This document shows positions 18,944 to 28,069 of a stretch of DNA of 64,000 nucleotides, one piece after another (positions within the stretch are counted from its first letter, which is position 1; each line of letters opens with the position of its first letter). The translations under genes were made by a program, and so were the position numbers. The notes beneath the pieces were generated by a model, which ran no database searches, had not been told where the DNA came from, and saw nothing but the letters and a program-made list of their open reading frames with translations. The stretch is from Bacteroidetes bacterium UBA6221 (lineage in GTDB: Bacteria; Bacteroidota; Bacteroidia; Chitinophagales; Chitinophagaceae), in assembly GCA_002421685.1 (NCBI GenBank), contig DISB01000008.1:124001-188000 (forward strand), written 5' to 3'.

Positions 18944-18994
18944 AGATAATCAATTTGACGGGACGAAAGTAAGTTAATTGGCGCAAAGTGTTAA

Positions 18995-19071
18995 AAGGTT
19001 AATAAGGAGATACAGCTAAAACTTATCAATTAACCTTATTGCCCTATTACCCTGTTAACCTATTAACCAGG
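18995..19071. repeat. Degenerate TTAACCTATT-type tandem repeat
   Basis: Imperfect repeats of TTAACC / CCCTATTA / TTAACCTATTAACC, the inverted form of the units at 8318-8365. They fill the spacer between fabD and ytxJ. Confidence 0.45.
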
Positions 19072-19079
19072 TAACTTTG
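19072..19079 (+). promoter_or_regulatory. -7 element immediately before ytxJ
   Basis: TAACTTTG matches TAnnTTTG and ends only 4 bases before the ATG at 19084. If functional, it predicts a leaderless or almost leaderless mRNA. No -33 TTTG is seen at 19 bases. Confidence 0.35.
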
Positions 19080-19083
19080 CAGT

Positions 19084-19413
19084 ATGAACTGGATTGAGTT
19101 AACAGACGAAGCGCAACTGGACGCTATTATAGAAGAAAGCAAAACACAACCCGTGGTAATATACAAGCACAGCCATCGCTGCCATATATGTACAATGGCC
19201 AAAACCAGGCTGGAACGCGGGGAGGCGCCCGTGGGCGTTAAGTTTTACTTCCTGGATGTATTGGCACACAGGCCTGTAAGCAATAGAGTCGCAGATATAT
19301 TTCATGTACATCATGAAAGTCCTCAACTACTGCTGATAAAGAATGGTGAATGCATGTACGATGAAAGCCATAACGGCATACGGATGGAAGAGTTGGCGGA
19401 ACAGTTGGCATAA
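19084..19413 (+). CDS. ytxJ: YtxJ-like bacillithiol-system thioredoxin-fold protein with CxxC
   Basis: A 109-residue monothiol-bacilliredoxin-like protein (DUF2847) of the bacillithiol redox system, a low-molecular-weight thiol system also found in many Bacteroidota. The IYKHSHRCHICTMAKTRLE segment matches the family's KHSxRCxIS active-site region. Here the last Ser is replaced by Cys, giving Cys33-His-Ile-Cys36, which could make it dithiol. The ESPQLLLIKNGE strand near the C-terminus corresponds to the cis-Pro part of the fold. It converges on the LytTR gene. Confidence 0.88.
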   Translation: MNWIELTDEAQLDAIIEESKTQPVVIYKHSHRCHICTMAKTRLERGEAPVGVKFYFLDVLAHRPVSNRVADIFHVHHESPQLLLIKNGECMYDESHNGIRMEELAEQLA

Positions 19414-19419
19414 ACGCCG

Positions 19420-20181
19420 CTAACCTTCCAACCACTTGCGGAAAGAGGCGGCTTTTTCTTTGCTGATGATTATTTCCTCGTCTCCGCCATGTTTCATTTT
19501 TACATAAATCTTGCCGCTTTCGTCGCCGTGCATAGACGCTATGTAGTTGATGCCGATGATATGCTGGCGGTTGGCCCGGAAGAACTGTGACGGGTCGAGC
19601 AATTCTTCCACTTCATCCAGCGAGCGATAGTCGGTAATATATTTTTTCCCTGAATTGCTAACGAGATAAATAACTTCTTCTTTGCTGAAACCTGCCGCTT
19701 CAGAAGAGGGTACGAGCAGCACATTCCTGCCCATATGTACCGCAAACCTTTCCTTGTACTTCCCCGCGCTTTTAAAGTCCCTGAAAAGTTCCCCGATCTG
19801 CTGCAGGTATGCTTTATTCCCAAACTTGCTTTGCAGCAAATGGTATTTATCCAGCGCCGCTTTTAGTTCATTTTTGTCCACCGGTTTTAGCAGGTAGTCT
19901 ATGCTGTTTACTTTAAAGGCCCGTACAGCATACTCGTCGTAGGCGGTGGTAAAAATAATGGGACATTGTATGTTATAGCCGGTGAACACATCCAGACTAA
20001 TACCGTCAGCCAGTTGTATATCGGAAATAATAAGGTCAGGGGTCTGCATTTCCAACTTCATCCGCGCGTCTTTTACACTTTGCACAGGGCCTGTAATACT
20101 TGCTTCCGGTTCCAGTTGGCGCACTAGCTTCAGTAAACTTTCGGCCACCAGGGGTTCATCTTCCAATACCAGTATGTTCAT
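19420..20181 (-). CDS. LytTR-family response regulator of the ABC efflux operon
   Basis: 253 residues. The receiver domain has phosphoacceptor D54 in LIISDIQLADG. The C-terminal LytTR domain contains KEEVIYLVSNSGKKYITDYRSLDEVEELL and FFRANRQHIIGINYI. The ATG at 20181 is chosen because GAGG lies 5 bases before it; an upstream TTG just past the kinase stop would add three residues. It is the last gene of the run that encodes the kinase and a tripartite ABC efflux system. Confidence 0.93.
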   Translation of the reverse strand: MNILVLEDEPLVAESLLKLVRQLEPEASITGPVQSVKDARMKLEMQTPDLIISDIQLADGISLDVFTGYNIQCPIIFTTAYDEYAVRAFKVNSIDYLLKPVDKNELKAALDKYHLLQSKFGNKAYLQQIGELFRDFKSAGKYKERFAVHMGRNVLLVPSSEAAGFSKEEVIYLVSNSGKKYITDYRSLDEVEELLDPSQFFRANRQHIIGINYIASMHGDESGKIYVKMKHGGDEEIIISKEKAASFRKWLEG

Positions 20182-20191
20182 CAGCCTCAAT

Positions 20192-21232
20192 TTACAATAA
20201 GGGAATTTTTATGGTGTAATATTCCGGCGTGTCTTCTACTATAACAGGTAATGACGTAAGGAACGAATACAGCTTGCGCAGATGCTCCAACCCGTGGCGG
20301 TTCGAGGTCTCTATCTGCCTGCGCACTTGTTTGTTGTTGCTTACCACCAGGTATTGCCCTTCGTCGGAGATGGTGATATGCAAGGGTGTTGCCGCCTGTA
20401 CAATATTATGTTTTATCGCATTGTCAATCAGCATCTGCAGGGTCACCATCGCAATACCTTTGTCCCGTGCGTCGGCAGACAGGTTGATGTTAATTAACAA
20501 CCCATCTTTATAGCGTATTTGCAGGAGTTCGATATAATGGGAGATAAACTCCAACTCTTCATCCATGCTTACCACTTCATTCTCTTTATGTTGCAGCACG
20601 TACCTGTACACCTTCGACATATGCCGGATAAATTCTGATGCCAGGTCAGGGTTGGTATGCACCAGTCCGTCCAGCGAGGTAAGCATGTTAAACAGGTAGT
20701 GCGGATTCACCTGGTTTTTCAACTGGTAGTATTGCATTTCCGATTTCTCTTTTTCCAGTTCTGCCGCCTGTACCTCCAGTTTAGCTTTATCCTCAATAGT
20801 CACCTGCCAGTTAGCGAAAAAATGGAAGGAATAAAAGGCGAAATTGAACATCAGTATCACGAGGACGAACACCAGCAGCATAGTGGCCATAAACTGCCTG
20901 TTGACAAAATCGGGAATATAATCCCTGCTGAAATATAGCCCGACAGCAACAAGAGGAGCCAATACCAGCAGCGTAATAAAGTTTTGCAACATCATGCGCT
21001 TCAGCGGTCCTCGTTCAAAAGGGTAAACAGGATTGAGTTTACGGTTAATATAGTTTATCAGGTGCCAGAAGCCGGTGAACACTAATATCTGGTACAGCAG
21101 CAATGGCAGGTGCCACCAACCCCACTCCGGCATCAGGTAGAGACGCAGTATAGCGGTGATGGAGGCAAAAGCGACGATCATGAAATACGGCCCGTACCTC
21201 AGTTGTAATTTTTGCAAATCCCTTTCAGCCAT
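20192..21232 (-). CDS. LytS-type sensor histidine kinase of the ABC efflux operon
   Basis: 346 residues. The N-terminal half has four membrane segments (about residues 15-35, 40-60, 78-98 and 115-140), then a coiled-coil linker VEAQAAELEKEKSEMQ-like and the phosphoacceptor segment KNQVNPHYLFNMLTSLDGL. The ATP-binding part is NAIKHNI followed by RHGLEHLRKLY. The ATG at 21232 is preceded by GGAGG at the ideal distance, better than an upstream in-frame ATG. It has no extracellular sensor domain, so it likely senses within the membrane or through the transporter. Confidence 0.92.
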   Translation of the reverse strand: MAERDLQKLQLRYGPYFMIVAFASITAILRLYLMPEWGWWHLPLLLYQILVFTGFWHLINYINRKLNPVYPFERGPLKRMMLQNFITLLVLAPLVAVGLYFSRDYIPDFVNRQFMATMLLVFVLVILMFNFAFYSFHFFANWQVTIEDKAKLEVQAAELEKEKSEMQYYQLKNQVNPHYLFNMLTSLDGLVHTNPDLASEFIRHMSKVYRYVLQHKENEVVSMDEELEFISHYIELLQIRYKDGLLININLSADARDKGIAMVTLQMLIDNAIKHNIVQAATPLHITISDEGQYLVVSNNKQVRRQIETSNRHGLEHLRKLYSFLTSLPVIVEDTPEYYTIKIPLL

Positions 21233-21278
21233 GTTGCCTCCCACCCTATTTATATTCGATGCCACTGCAAAATACAAA

Positions 21279-21986
21279 TTAAATATAAGGCCCTGCCTGT
21301 GCAGGTGTTGATATACCGGCTATCGTACCATCTACCATTTCCATAATCCGGTCGGAACCCGCGGCGAAATCCAGGTCGTGGGTAACGGCAATGATGGTCT
21401 GGTTATTTTCTTTGGCAAGCTTCTGAAATAATTCAAACACAATTTGTGAATTGGCCTTGTCCAGGTTGCCTGTAGGTTCATCGCCCATTACGATGGCCGG
21501 CTGATTGATAAGCGCCCGGGCTATGGCCACACGTTGCTGCTGCCCGCCCGACAGGCGGCTGGCATTTTTCGTGGCAAAGCTATCCATACCCACCCATTTC
21601 AGCTTTTCCATAGCCCTGTGTTCTATTTCTTCCTCGCTATACTTACCCAGCTTCAATGCGGGAAGCATTACGTTTTTCAAGGCGGTAAATTCGGGCAACA
21701 GGAAATGGAACTGGAAAACAAAGCCCAGGTGCTCATTTCTGAATGCCGCCAGCGCATTTTGTTTTTTACCGGTCAGCACCTCATCTTTTATGGTCAGCTT
21801 TCCTTCATAGTCCGTATCCATGGTAGACAATATGTATAACAATGTACTCTTACCACAGCCTGATTTTCCGGTAATGGAAAAGAACTCGCCCTCGTTCACT
21901 TCAAAATCCAGGCCTCTCAACACCTCGAACTCCGTGGGCTGGTAAAACTTCTTCCGTATATTTTCCGCTTTGAGTACTGTAGCCAT
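21279..21986 (-). CDS. ABC transporter ATP-binding protein (MacB/LolD type)
   Basis: 235 residues. Walker A is GKSGCGKST (40-48), the signature is LSGGQQQRVAIARAL and Walker B is IVMGDEPTGNLD. These fit the MacB/LolD/FtsE class, which powers mechanotransmission rather than substrate passage through the membrane. It lies 12 bases after the permease gene. Confidence 0.95.
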   Translation of the reverse strand: MATVLKAENIRKKFYQPTEFEVLRGLDFEVNEGEFFSITGKSGCGKSTLLYILSTMDTDYEGKLTIKDEVLTGKKQNALAAFRNEHLGFVFQFHFLLPEFTALKNVMLPALKLGKYSEEEIEHRAMEKLKWVGMDSFATKNASRLSGGQQQRVAIARALINQPAIVMGDEPTGNLDKANSQIVFELFQKLAKENNQTIIAVTHDLDFAAGSDRIMEMVDGTIAGISTPAQAGPYI

Positions 21987-21998
21987 GTTTAAAATCTT

Positions 21999-23261
21999 TT
22001 ATCCCCTTATGATTGCCACAGGGTCTATCCTCGCAGCCTTCCTTGATGGGAACCAGCCTGCAAACAGCGTGGTGAGGAAGCCGAAGAACAGGCCAATGAA
22101 ATAATGCATCGGGTTAAAATTTACAGGGAATGTATCTATTCTGAAAAATTCTCCTGCAGGGAAGGGTGTAACAGACAAAAGGTAGCTGAAGAAGAAACCG
22201 ATGCCTAATCCCAGCAGCCCTCCTGCAATACCAATAATGATCGACTGCAGCATAAATATCCCGGTCACGTCCGCTCCCTGGAAACCCGTTGCTTTCAATA
22301 TGGCTATGTCTTTCATTTTATTAATGATGTTCATGTTCATGATATTATAGATGCCAAAACCAGCCACCACCAGCAAGGTAAAACATACCACGAAGGTCAT
22401 GATATTACGTATCTGCTCACCGGCCAGCAGCGATTGGTTCGCTTCTTCCCAATCTTCAATCTTCACTCCTTTTAGCTGGTTCGCCAGTTCATCTTTCAGC
22501 TCTGCGGCTTTGGTTACATCTATCATCTTCACATTCAGGTCGGTGACGTAAGAAGGGTCTTTCTGGAGTATCTTTTGCACTGTAGCCAGCGTGGCATAAC
22601 TCTGTGTCTGGTCCATAGCAGCTATGCCAAAAGAGAATATACCTGCTACCTTAAGGGTCAGGTTGCCACCTTCCGGCGTAGTTACGCTCACCCTGTCGCC
22701 TACGGTGACGTTCATTTTCTCCGCAAGGCCCTTACCCATCACGATGACATCCGATGCCTTTAGCAGGTCGTCCAGGTCGCCCAGGTCCATCTTCTTGTCC
22801 AGGTCAAACAACTCTTTCTGGCGTTCCACATCTATGCCATAAATATTACCTGATATCTTTACAGGGCCGTTGTTGTAAAACACCTGTGTTGCCAGTTGAG
22901 GAGCCACGCCCCTTACACCCGGCATGGCTTCTATGCTTTCCATCAGCGCAAGACCGTTCTTTATTTTGCTTAGCTCATTCTTGGGGCGTTGGTGTTTTAC
23001 TACATACCATTCGCTTTCCGTTTTATTCTGGCCTAAGGCAATGATTTGCTTGTCTTCTATTTCCAGGGGTTTATAAATACGTACATGGGGGGTGTTATCC
23101 ATAGCCATGTCTTCAGTAAACTGGTTAACACCCGTCATGAAACTGATCATTATAATAAACATGGAAATGCCGAAGGTGACACCCATCATAGCAACGATGC
23201 TCTGTTTTTTCTTAGACAGCAGGTGCGTTAAAGCGATATTCAATGCCAGCTTCCAGTTCAT
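21999..23261 (-). CDS. ABC transporter permease (MacB/LolC-type FtsX domain)
   Basis: 420 residues with one N-terminal helix (about 20-42), a large periplasmic MacB_PCD-like domain (about 45-270) and three C-terminal helices carrying the FtsX domain. NIMNMNIINKMKDIAILKATGFQGADVTGIFM is the coupling-helix pattern. The ATG overlaps the adaptor gene stop by one base. The ending KAARIDPVAIIRG is standard for this class. Confidence 0.93.
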   Translation of the reverse strand: MNWKLALNIALTHLLSKKKQSIVAMMGVTFGISMFIIMISFMTGVNQFTEDMAMDNTPHVRIYKPLEIEDKQIIALGQNKTESEWYVVKHQRPKNELSKIKNGLALMESIEAMPGVRGVAPQLATQVFYNNGPVKISGNIYGIDVERQKELFDLDKKMDLGDLDDLLKASDVIVMGKGLAEKMNVTVGDRVSVTTPEGGNLTLKVAGIFSFGIAAMDQTQSYATLATVQKILQKDPSYVTDLNVKMIDVTKAAELKDELANQLKGVKIEDWEEANQSLLAGEQIRNIMTFVVCFTLLVVAGFGIYNIMNMNIINKMKDIAILKATGFQGADVTGIFMLQSIIIGIAGGLLGLGIGFFFSYLLSVTPFPAGEFFRIDTFPVNFNPMHYFIGLFFGFLTTLFAGWFPSRKAARIDPVAIIRG

Positions 23262-24367
23262 TATTTGATTATTACGGTTGTCGATTTATCTATACCCCCT
23301 TTTATCTCCACCCACTCGTCGTCGGCAATACCTGTCTGCACGGGTACCATAGTTTCTTTGCCATCTTTGCTTATCCATACACTGTCGCCTTTTACCAGCG
23401 CCTTGCGGGGTATTACCATCACTTCTTCGTTCTCCGCCAATACGATGTTAGCCTCCAGGTTCAACCCATAGATACCAACCGGCAAAGCTTCGTCGAACAT
23501 AGCATCTACCCTGAAAGACTGTTCCACTTTATTCAACACGGGATATACCTTTTTTATGCGGGCTTTGAATACCTTATCGTCATATGCGTCCATGGTGATG
23601 AGCACCGGCTGGCCCGGATATACCTTGTCCAGGTCGTCTTCGTCCACCGATAGCCTGGCCACCATATCGCCTGAGCCTATCAAAGCTATGCGCTGGTTGG
23701 CGTTCACCAGGTCGCCTTCGTCTTTAAATATGTCATATACCACACCGTCGGCAAAGCTTTTCAGTTTACCGACATTTTGCTGGGCCATACTTAACTGCAG
23801 TTGGTTTTGCGCCTGTTGCAATTGTACTCTGCCACTCAGTGTTTGCTGCTCGTATTGCTGTTTCAGGTTCTGGTAATCTTTTTGCGAAGCCTGGTATTGC
23901 AGGTAATACTTTTCGTAGGCGCTTTTAGAAACAGCATCTTCTTCATACAGCCTCTTGTAGCGATTGTATTGCAACTCATCCTGCTCCATTTTTATCCGGG
24001 CCACTTCCATGCGCCCCTGCAGTTCCCTGAACACAGGAGCATTCTCGGCTACTGTGGGCAGTGTGCGTTGCACCAGCGCGCTTGCACCCTGCTCCTGCGC
24101 CTGCCTTACTTCACTGGTGATATAAAACAGCGCCTGTCCTTTCCTCACCGTATCGCCTTCTTTCACATATGCCTCCTGCAGGTAGCCATCTACGGCCGAC
24201 ATTACGGTATATTCTTCTTCCGGCAACAAAGTACCCGAAGCATATACAGCAGACGTCAGCTTCATGAACCGGGGCTGCACGGCTTCCTGTTTATCGCTGC
24301 AGCCGGATATGGCCAGGGAAATAATAACTGTAACACCTGACATTATCCATATTGCGGACCGCTTCAT
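23261..24367 (-). CDS. Efflux periplasmic adaptor (HlyD/MacA-type) lipoprotein
   Basis: A 368-residue membrane-fusion protein bridging the inner-membrane permease and the TolC channel. It has a lipobox-like AISGC near residue 24, a split biotinyl-lipoyl domain (MSAVDGYLQEAYVKEGDTVRKGQALF and later FADGVVYDIFKDEGDLVNANQRIALIG), a coiled-coil hairpin between them and a beta-barrel after. The ATG at 24367, with AGAG upstream, leaves a 5-base gap to the TolC gene; a start at 24391 is also possible. Confidence 0.92.
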   Translation of the reverse strand: MKRSAIWIMSGVTVIISLAISGCSDKQEAVQPRFMKLTSAVYASGTLLPEEEYTVMSAVDGYLQEAYVKEGDTVRKGQALFYITSEVRQAQEQGASALVQRTLPTVAENAPVFRELQGRMEVARIKMEQDELQYNRYKRLYEEDAVSKSAYEKYYLQYQASQKDYQNLKQQYEQQTLSGRVQLQQAQNQLQLSMAQQNVGKLKSFADGVVYDIFKDEGDLVNANQRIALIGSGDMVARLSVDEDDLDKVYPGQPVLITMDAYDDKVFKARIKKVYPVLNKVEQSFRVDAMFDEALPVGIYGLNLEANIVLAENEEVMVIPRKALVKGDSVWISKDGKETMVPVQTGIADDEWVEIKGGIDKSTTVIIK

Positions 24368-24372
24368 TGCTC

Positions 24373-25659
24373 TTAAAAGTTTTGTGTACATAACAGATGA
24401 TATAATATGCCGTCGGCGAGGTTTTGCAAATACTCCATCCGCGCCCTGTTGTAATCCATAAATATATTGTTGAACTGGTCGAACTCCATTACACCTTCTT
24501 TGATATTCAGCTGTGCGATGCGCAGGTTATCTTTCGCTGTGCGTAACTTGTCTTCCAATACCTTGTGCTTACTAAATGCTGCATTGTACTGCACCAACCA
24601 GTCCTCCTGTTGTTGTGTTAGCAAAGCAGCCGTCCGTTCCTGCTCCTCGCGGGCTATTTGCAGTTGCAGCATACTCTTTTGCCTGGCAGACCGGTAATAG
24701 TTTCCCTGGAACAAAGGTACATTCAGTCTAAGACCCACATTCGCCACATTGAAGTCAATGTTCTGAAAACCGGGTTCAAAATTAGTTTGCATGTTGTAAG
24801 TATAACGGCTGGCCAGTTGCAGCTCGGGCAATCCGCCATTACGGTTTTGCCTGAGGCCCAGTTCCGCTGTACGTACTTTCAGCCCCGCCTCCTGCCATGC
24901 AGGCCTGCCGGTAATATCAGCGTCCTGGCGCGGCGCCGGCCAGTTAAAATCATCCAAAGTCTCGTTCAGAACTATTGTGTCTGTCCCCAGTAAGGCCTCC
25001 ATGTTGTGGATATTTTGAGCCAGCACCTGTGTATAGCCGATGTATGCAGTCTTTACATCCAGGGTCAGCGCTCTGCTGCGGTTGTAGTCTGCCGGGTCTG
25101 TTATGCCCTGGTCGTGGCGGGCCGTAAGTATGCGCAGTAGTTCGGTTGCGGTAGAGTCGTTTTCCTCGTTCAGCGCCAATACTTCCCTTGTCACCAGTAC
25201 CTGGTAATACGATTGCATCAGTTGAAGGTGCAATTGCTCCAGCGCCACTTTGCTGGTCCATTCGCTCTGTTCATGCTGTGCTTTTGCTTTTGCCAGCTTT
25301 GCCCAGTTTTCCAGGTTCACCAGGGGCACGTTCAGTTCAGCGCCTGATGTAAATACATACGGCAGGCCAAATTGGGCTTTCAGATAAGTACCCGGGGTAC
25401 CGCCAAGCGCCTCTGCGGGAATCAATTGCGTAGCGAGTATGGGATAATAATCTCCCGTGGCGAAGACGTTTACCCTGGGATAAAGCACAGATGCCTGCAT
25501 ACGCTTATCCTGCTTCGCCACCAAGGGCTGTAGCTGTGCCTGCCTGGCAGTGGGACTGGTCTTATCGGCAAGGGCGAGCAGTTCCGACAAGTTGTTTACT
25601 GTTACCTGCGCCTGCGCATGAACACCTGAGAGTAACAGAAGAATGCATAAAAACCGCAT
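24373..25659 (-). CDS. TolC-family outer-membrane efflux channel
   Basis: 428 residues with a signal peptide ending VHAQAQ, and then two repeats of the outer-membrane efflux protein domain made of long helices (for example ALEQLHLQLMQSYYQVLVTREVLALNEENDST). It forms the outer-membrane duct for the adaptor and ABC pump encoded downstream. The ATG at 25659 starts the signal peptide. It is the first gene of the six-gene run (TolC, adaptor, permease, ATPase, kinase, regulator). Confidence 0.93.
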   Translation of the reverse strand: MRFLCILLLLSGVHAQAQVTVNNLSELLALADKTSPTARQAQLQPLVAKQDKRMQASVLYPRVNVFATGDYYPILATQLIPAEALGGTPGTYLKAQFGLPYVFTSGAELNVPLVNLENWAKLAKAKAQHEQSEWTSKVALEQLHLQLMQSYYQVLVTREVLALNEENDSTATELLRILTARHDQGITDPADYNRSRALTLDVKTAYIGYTQVLAQNIHNMEALLGTDTIVLNETLDDFNWPAPRQDADITGRPAWQEAGLKVRTAELGLRQNRNGGLPELQLASRYTYNMQTNFEPGFQNIDFNVANVGLRLNVPLFQGNYYRSARQKSMLQLQIAREEQERTAALLTQQQEDWLVQYNAAFSKHKVLEDKLRTAKDNLRIAQLNIKEGVMEFDQFNNIFMDYNRARMEYLQNLADGILYHLLCTQNF

Positions 25660-25756
25660 CAAGCTAATTTTTACACAAAGTGACATCATTCCCTGCTACT
25701 GCAAAAACGATTGTCAACGAAGCGGAAGAATAGAACATGGAGGCGGAATAAGAGCA

Positions 25757-27088
25757 TCAAACCACCTTGTTCCTCCACCTGCCTGTACGCAGGTATAACA
25801 TACAGGATGCCACCAGTACGCCCCAATACACAAACTCTGATGCCCATGCCCAATACAGCGGCAGGTGCATCCGCTCAATAACAATGTAGCAGTACACGAT
25901 ATAGCATCCCACGCACAACACTTCTATCAGCAGGTTCACGCGGGTATTGCCTGTGCCCATTACTCCGTTGAACATCACCGTGGCTATCGCCATTACAATG
26001 GACGATATAGCTACCACCCTGAGACTGGGAATGGCAAACTGCACCAGGGCAGGGTCATCGCGGTAGAGGGACAGAAACTCGTGGGGGAACATGATAAGGA
26101 TGGCGCCTAATGCCGCCGCATATATCACCGCCAGCTTGATGCACCGCAGTATTACAGACATCACCAGCCTCTGTTTTCGTTGGCCTATCACATTACTCAC
26201 CAGAGTATTGCATGCCGAAGCCATAGCCCACAGCCCAATACCTGCCACGCCAAATACACTGCGCAATATCTGGCTGACCGCCAGTTCGCGCGTACCCAGG
26301 TGCTCTACGTATATAAAGAATATCTGCCAGCCGCCTATGCTGAACATGAACTGGACGATAAGCGGCGAGGCTATAATGAGAGACCTCTTGGCCAATTGCA
26401 CATCAAAACGCCCGGTAGCCAGGATAGGGAACTTCACCTGCATTTTTTTAACATAGAAAATGCTGTACATCGTTATCCCGAATACAACTTCTGATATGAC
26501 CGATGCCAACGCCGCACCTACCATACCCATCTCCGGCAGGCCCAGCTTACCGAATATAAGCCCATAGTCTAATACGATATTTACAGCATTGCCTGCTATC
26601 GAACCATGTACCAGGTACTTAGCCTGCCCGGTGGCAATGTAAAATGAGTTAGCCAGTTGCGTAAGCATCAGGAAGGGCAGGCCCCATACACGCATGTTAA
26701 GAAACTCGATACTCAACTGTGCATTGATGACATCGTCAAGCGTGGTGCGGAAAATGTATGGCCCCAAAACCATCGCCAGCAGCATAAGGCCGATACCGAA
26801 CCCAAGACAGAGCATCATACCGTTGGTGAACGTACGTGCGAGGCCGACATAGTTACTTTCTCCCGCACGGCGCGACATCTGCACCTGTATGCCATTGGTC
26901 AGGCCCGCACCTACCATGGCCAGTATCAGGTAAAATATACCTGCCATACCATTGGCCCCCAGTTCGCGCTCGCCCAACCGCCCCAGGAAAACAGTGTCCG
27001 TCAGGAAGCTGATCTGCGGTATGAGCATAGCCACCGATATAGGCGCCGCCAACCTGATGATGTCCCTGTTGCTGATGGAAAGCTGCAC
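25757..27088 (-). CDS. MATE-family efflux transporter
   Basis: 443 residues with twelve membrane segments in two MatE halves. PISVAMLIPQISFLTDTVFLGRLGERELGANGMA is the typical first-helix region. It exports cationic compounds or metabolites in exchange for H+ or Na+. The start is a GTG at 27088, since no ATG precedes the conserved N-terminus. It lies 98 bases upstream of the ABC efflux operon and may be read with it. Confidence 0.9.
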   Translation of the reverse strand: MQLSISNRDIIRLAAPISVAMLIPQISFLTDTVFLGRLGERELGANGMAGIFYLILAMVGAGLTNGIQVQMSRRAGESNYVGLARTFTNGMMLCLGFGIGLMLLAMVLGPYIFRTTLDDVINAQLSIEFLNMRVWGLPFLMLTQLANSFYIATGQAKYLVHGSIAGNAVNIVLDYGLIFGKLGLPEMGMVGAALASVISEVVFGITMYSIFYVKKMQVKFPILATGRFDVQLAKRSLIIASPLIVQFMFSIGGWQIFFIYVEHLGTRELAVSQILRSVFGVAGIGLWAMASACNTLVSNVIGQRKQRLVMSVILRCIKLAVIYAAALGAILIMFPHEFLSLYRDDPALVQFAIPSLRVVAISSIVMAIATVMFNGVMGTGNTRVNLLIEVLCVGCYIVYCYIVIERMHLPLYWAWASEFVYWGVLVASCMLYLRTGRWRNKVV

Positions 27089-27226
27089 GATAGATACTTT
27101 GAAATTGTAATGCGTTAACCTTTAAGTCTTTTATCTGTATTAGCTTTGCAAAAATAGCTTTCGCGGCAGAACAAAGCGCCTTCATTACGCAGTGTCGGGA
27201 AATTATTCTATAATTGTGTGCTATCT

Positions 27227-28069
27227 ATGTCTGAAATCGCAAACAGCCCATCGACGGAGCAAATATATAAACTGCATACAGGGGATAACATCATATCGCA
27301 GATAGCGAGGGTGATCATCGTCCTGATGCCGAGGGCTGTTTCGGTGGCGGGCTTCAGCGAGCGGGGCGACTTGCTGATGATCAAGAACAATGAATACAAG
27401 CGGACACTCCCTCCCTGGATCATAGATTTCTTCGAGCACCAGTTCCTCAACGAGCAGATGCTTTCGGCGCCGCATAAGGTGACTTCAGTATTCGTGGCCA
27501 CTGACAAGACGCTGGTGGTGCCTGAGCTGCTGTACAAGCCCCACGACTCTGAAGCATGGCTGCGCAAGCTGCATTTTATAGAAGCCAACGAAGTTATCAC
27601 TACCCACCACCTGCGCGAGGACAAGGCATATTACCTCTATTCCTGGCCGTCGGCTATCAAAAGCCTCATCAACCGGTACTTCACCAAGACCAAGATATTA
27701 CCTTTTGCCACCTACCAGTTTTACAAACCTTTCAAGGCGGAATGCAGTATGCAGATAAGCCTGACGACAGACCGGGCTTTTGCCACGCTGTACAAAAACC
27801 GCGAACTATACTGGCACCAGGTATTTCCTTTCAAATCATCAGAAGATATTGTGTACCAGATGAAGCTTACGGCTAAGCAGTTTGACATCAACGATATGAC
27901 TATGGCCATGCAATGCACGGTAGCCAACAAAGCGCTGGCCTCCATCGTCACCGAGATGCTGCAATTCTTCCCAAACCTGAAGGACGGAACAGGCACCGTA
28001 GTGACCAACGACCGTAGCTGGGTGAGCAATATCTACCTGATACAACAGTTGTACGCATGCGGATTGTAG
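27227..28069 (+). CDS. DUF3822 family protein
   Basis: A 280-residue protein of the Bacteroidota-specific DUF3822 family, usually next to rsmD and coaD. The duplicated sugar-kinase/actin-like fold is suggested by strand patterns such as TSVFVATDKTLVVPELLY and CSMQISLTTDRAFATLYKN. The ATG at 27227 is used rather than a GTG 9 bases upstream. It overlaps rsmD by 13 bases. Confidence 0.85.
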   Translation: MSEIANSPSTEQIYKLHTGDNIISQIARVIIVLMPRAVSVAGFSERGDLLMIKNNEYKRTLPPWIIDFFEHQFLNEQMLSAPHKVTSVFVATDKTLVVPELLYKPHDSEAWLRKLHFIEANEVITTHHLREDKAYYLYSWPSAIKSLINRYFTKTKILPFATYQFYKPFKAECSMQISLTTDRAFATLYKNRELYWHQVFPFKSSEDIVYQMKLTAKQFDINDMTMAMQCTVANKALASIVTEMLQFFPNLKDGTGTVVTNDRSWVSNIYLIQQLYACGL

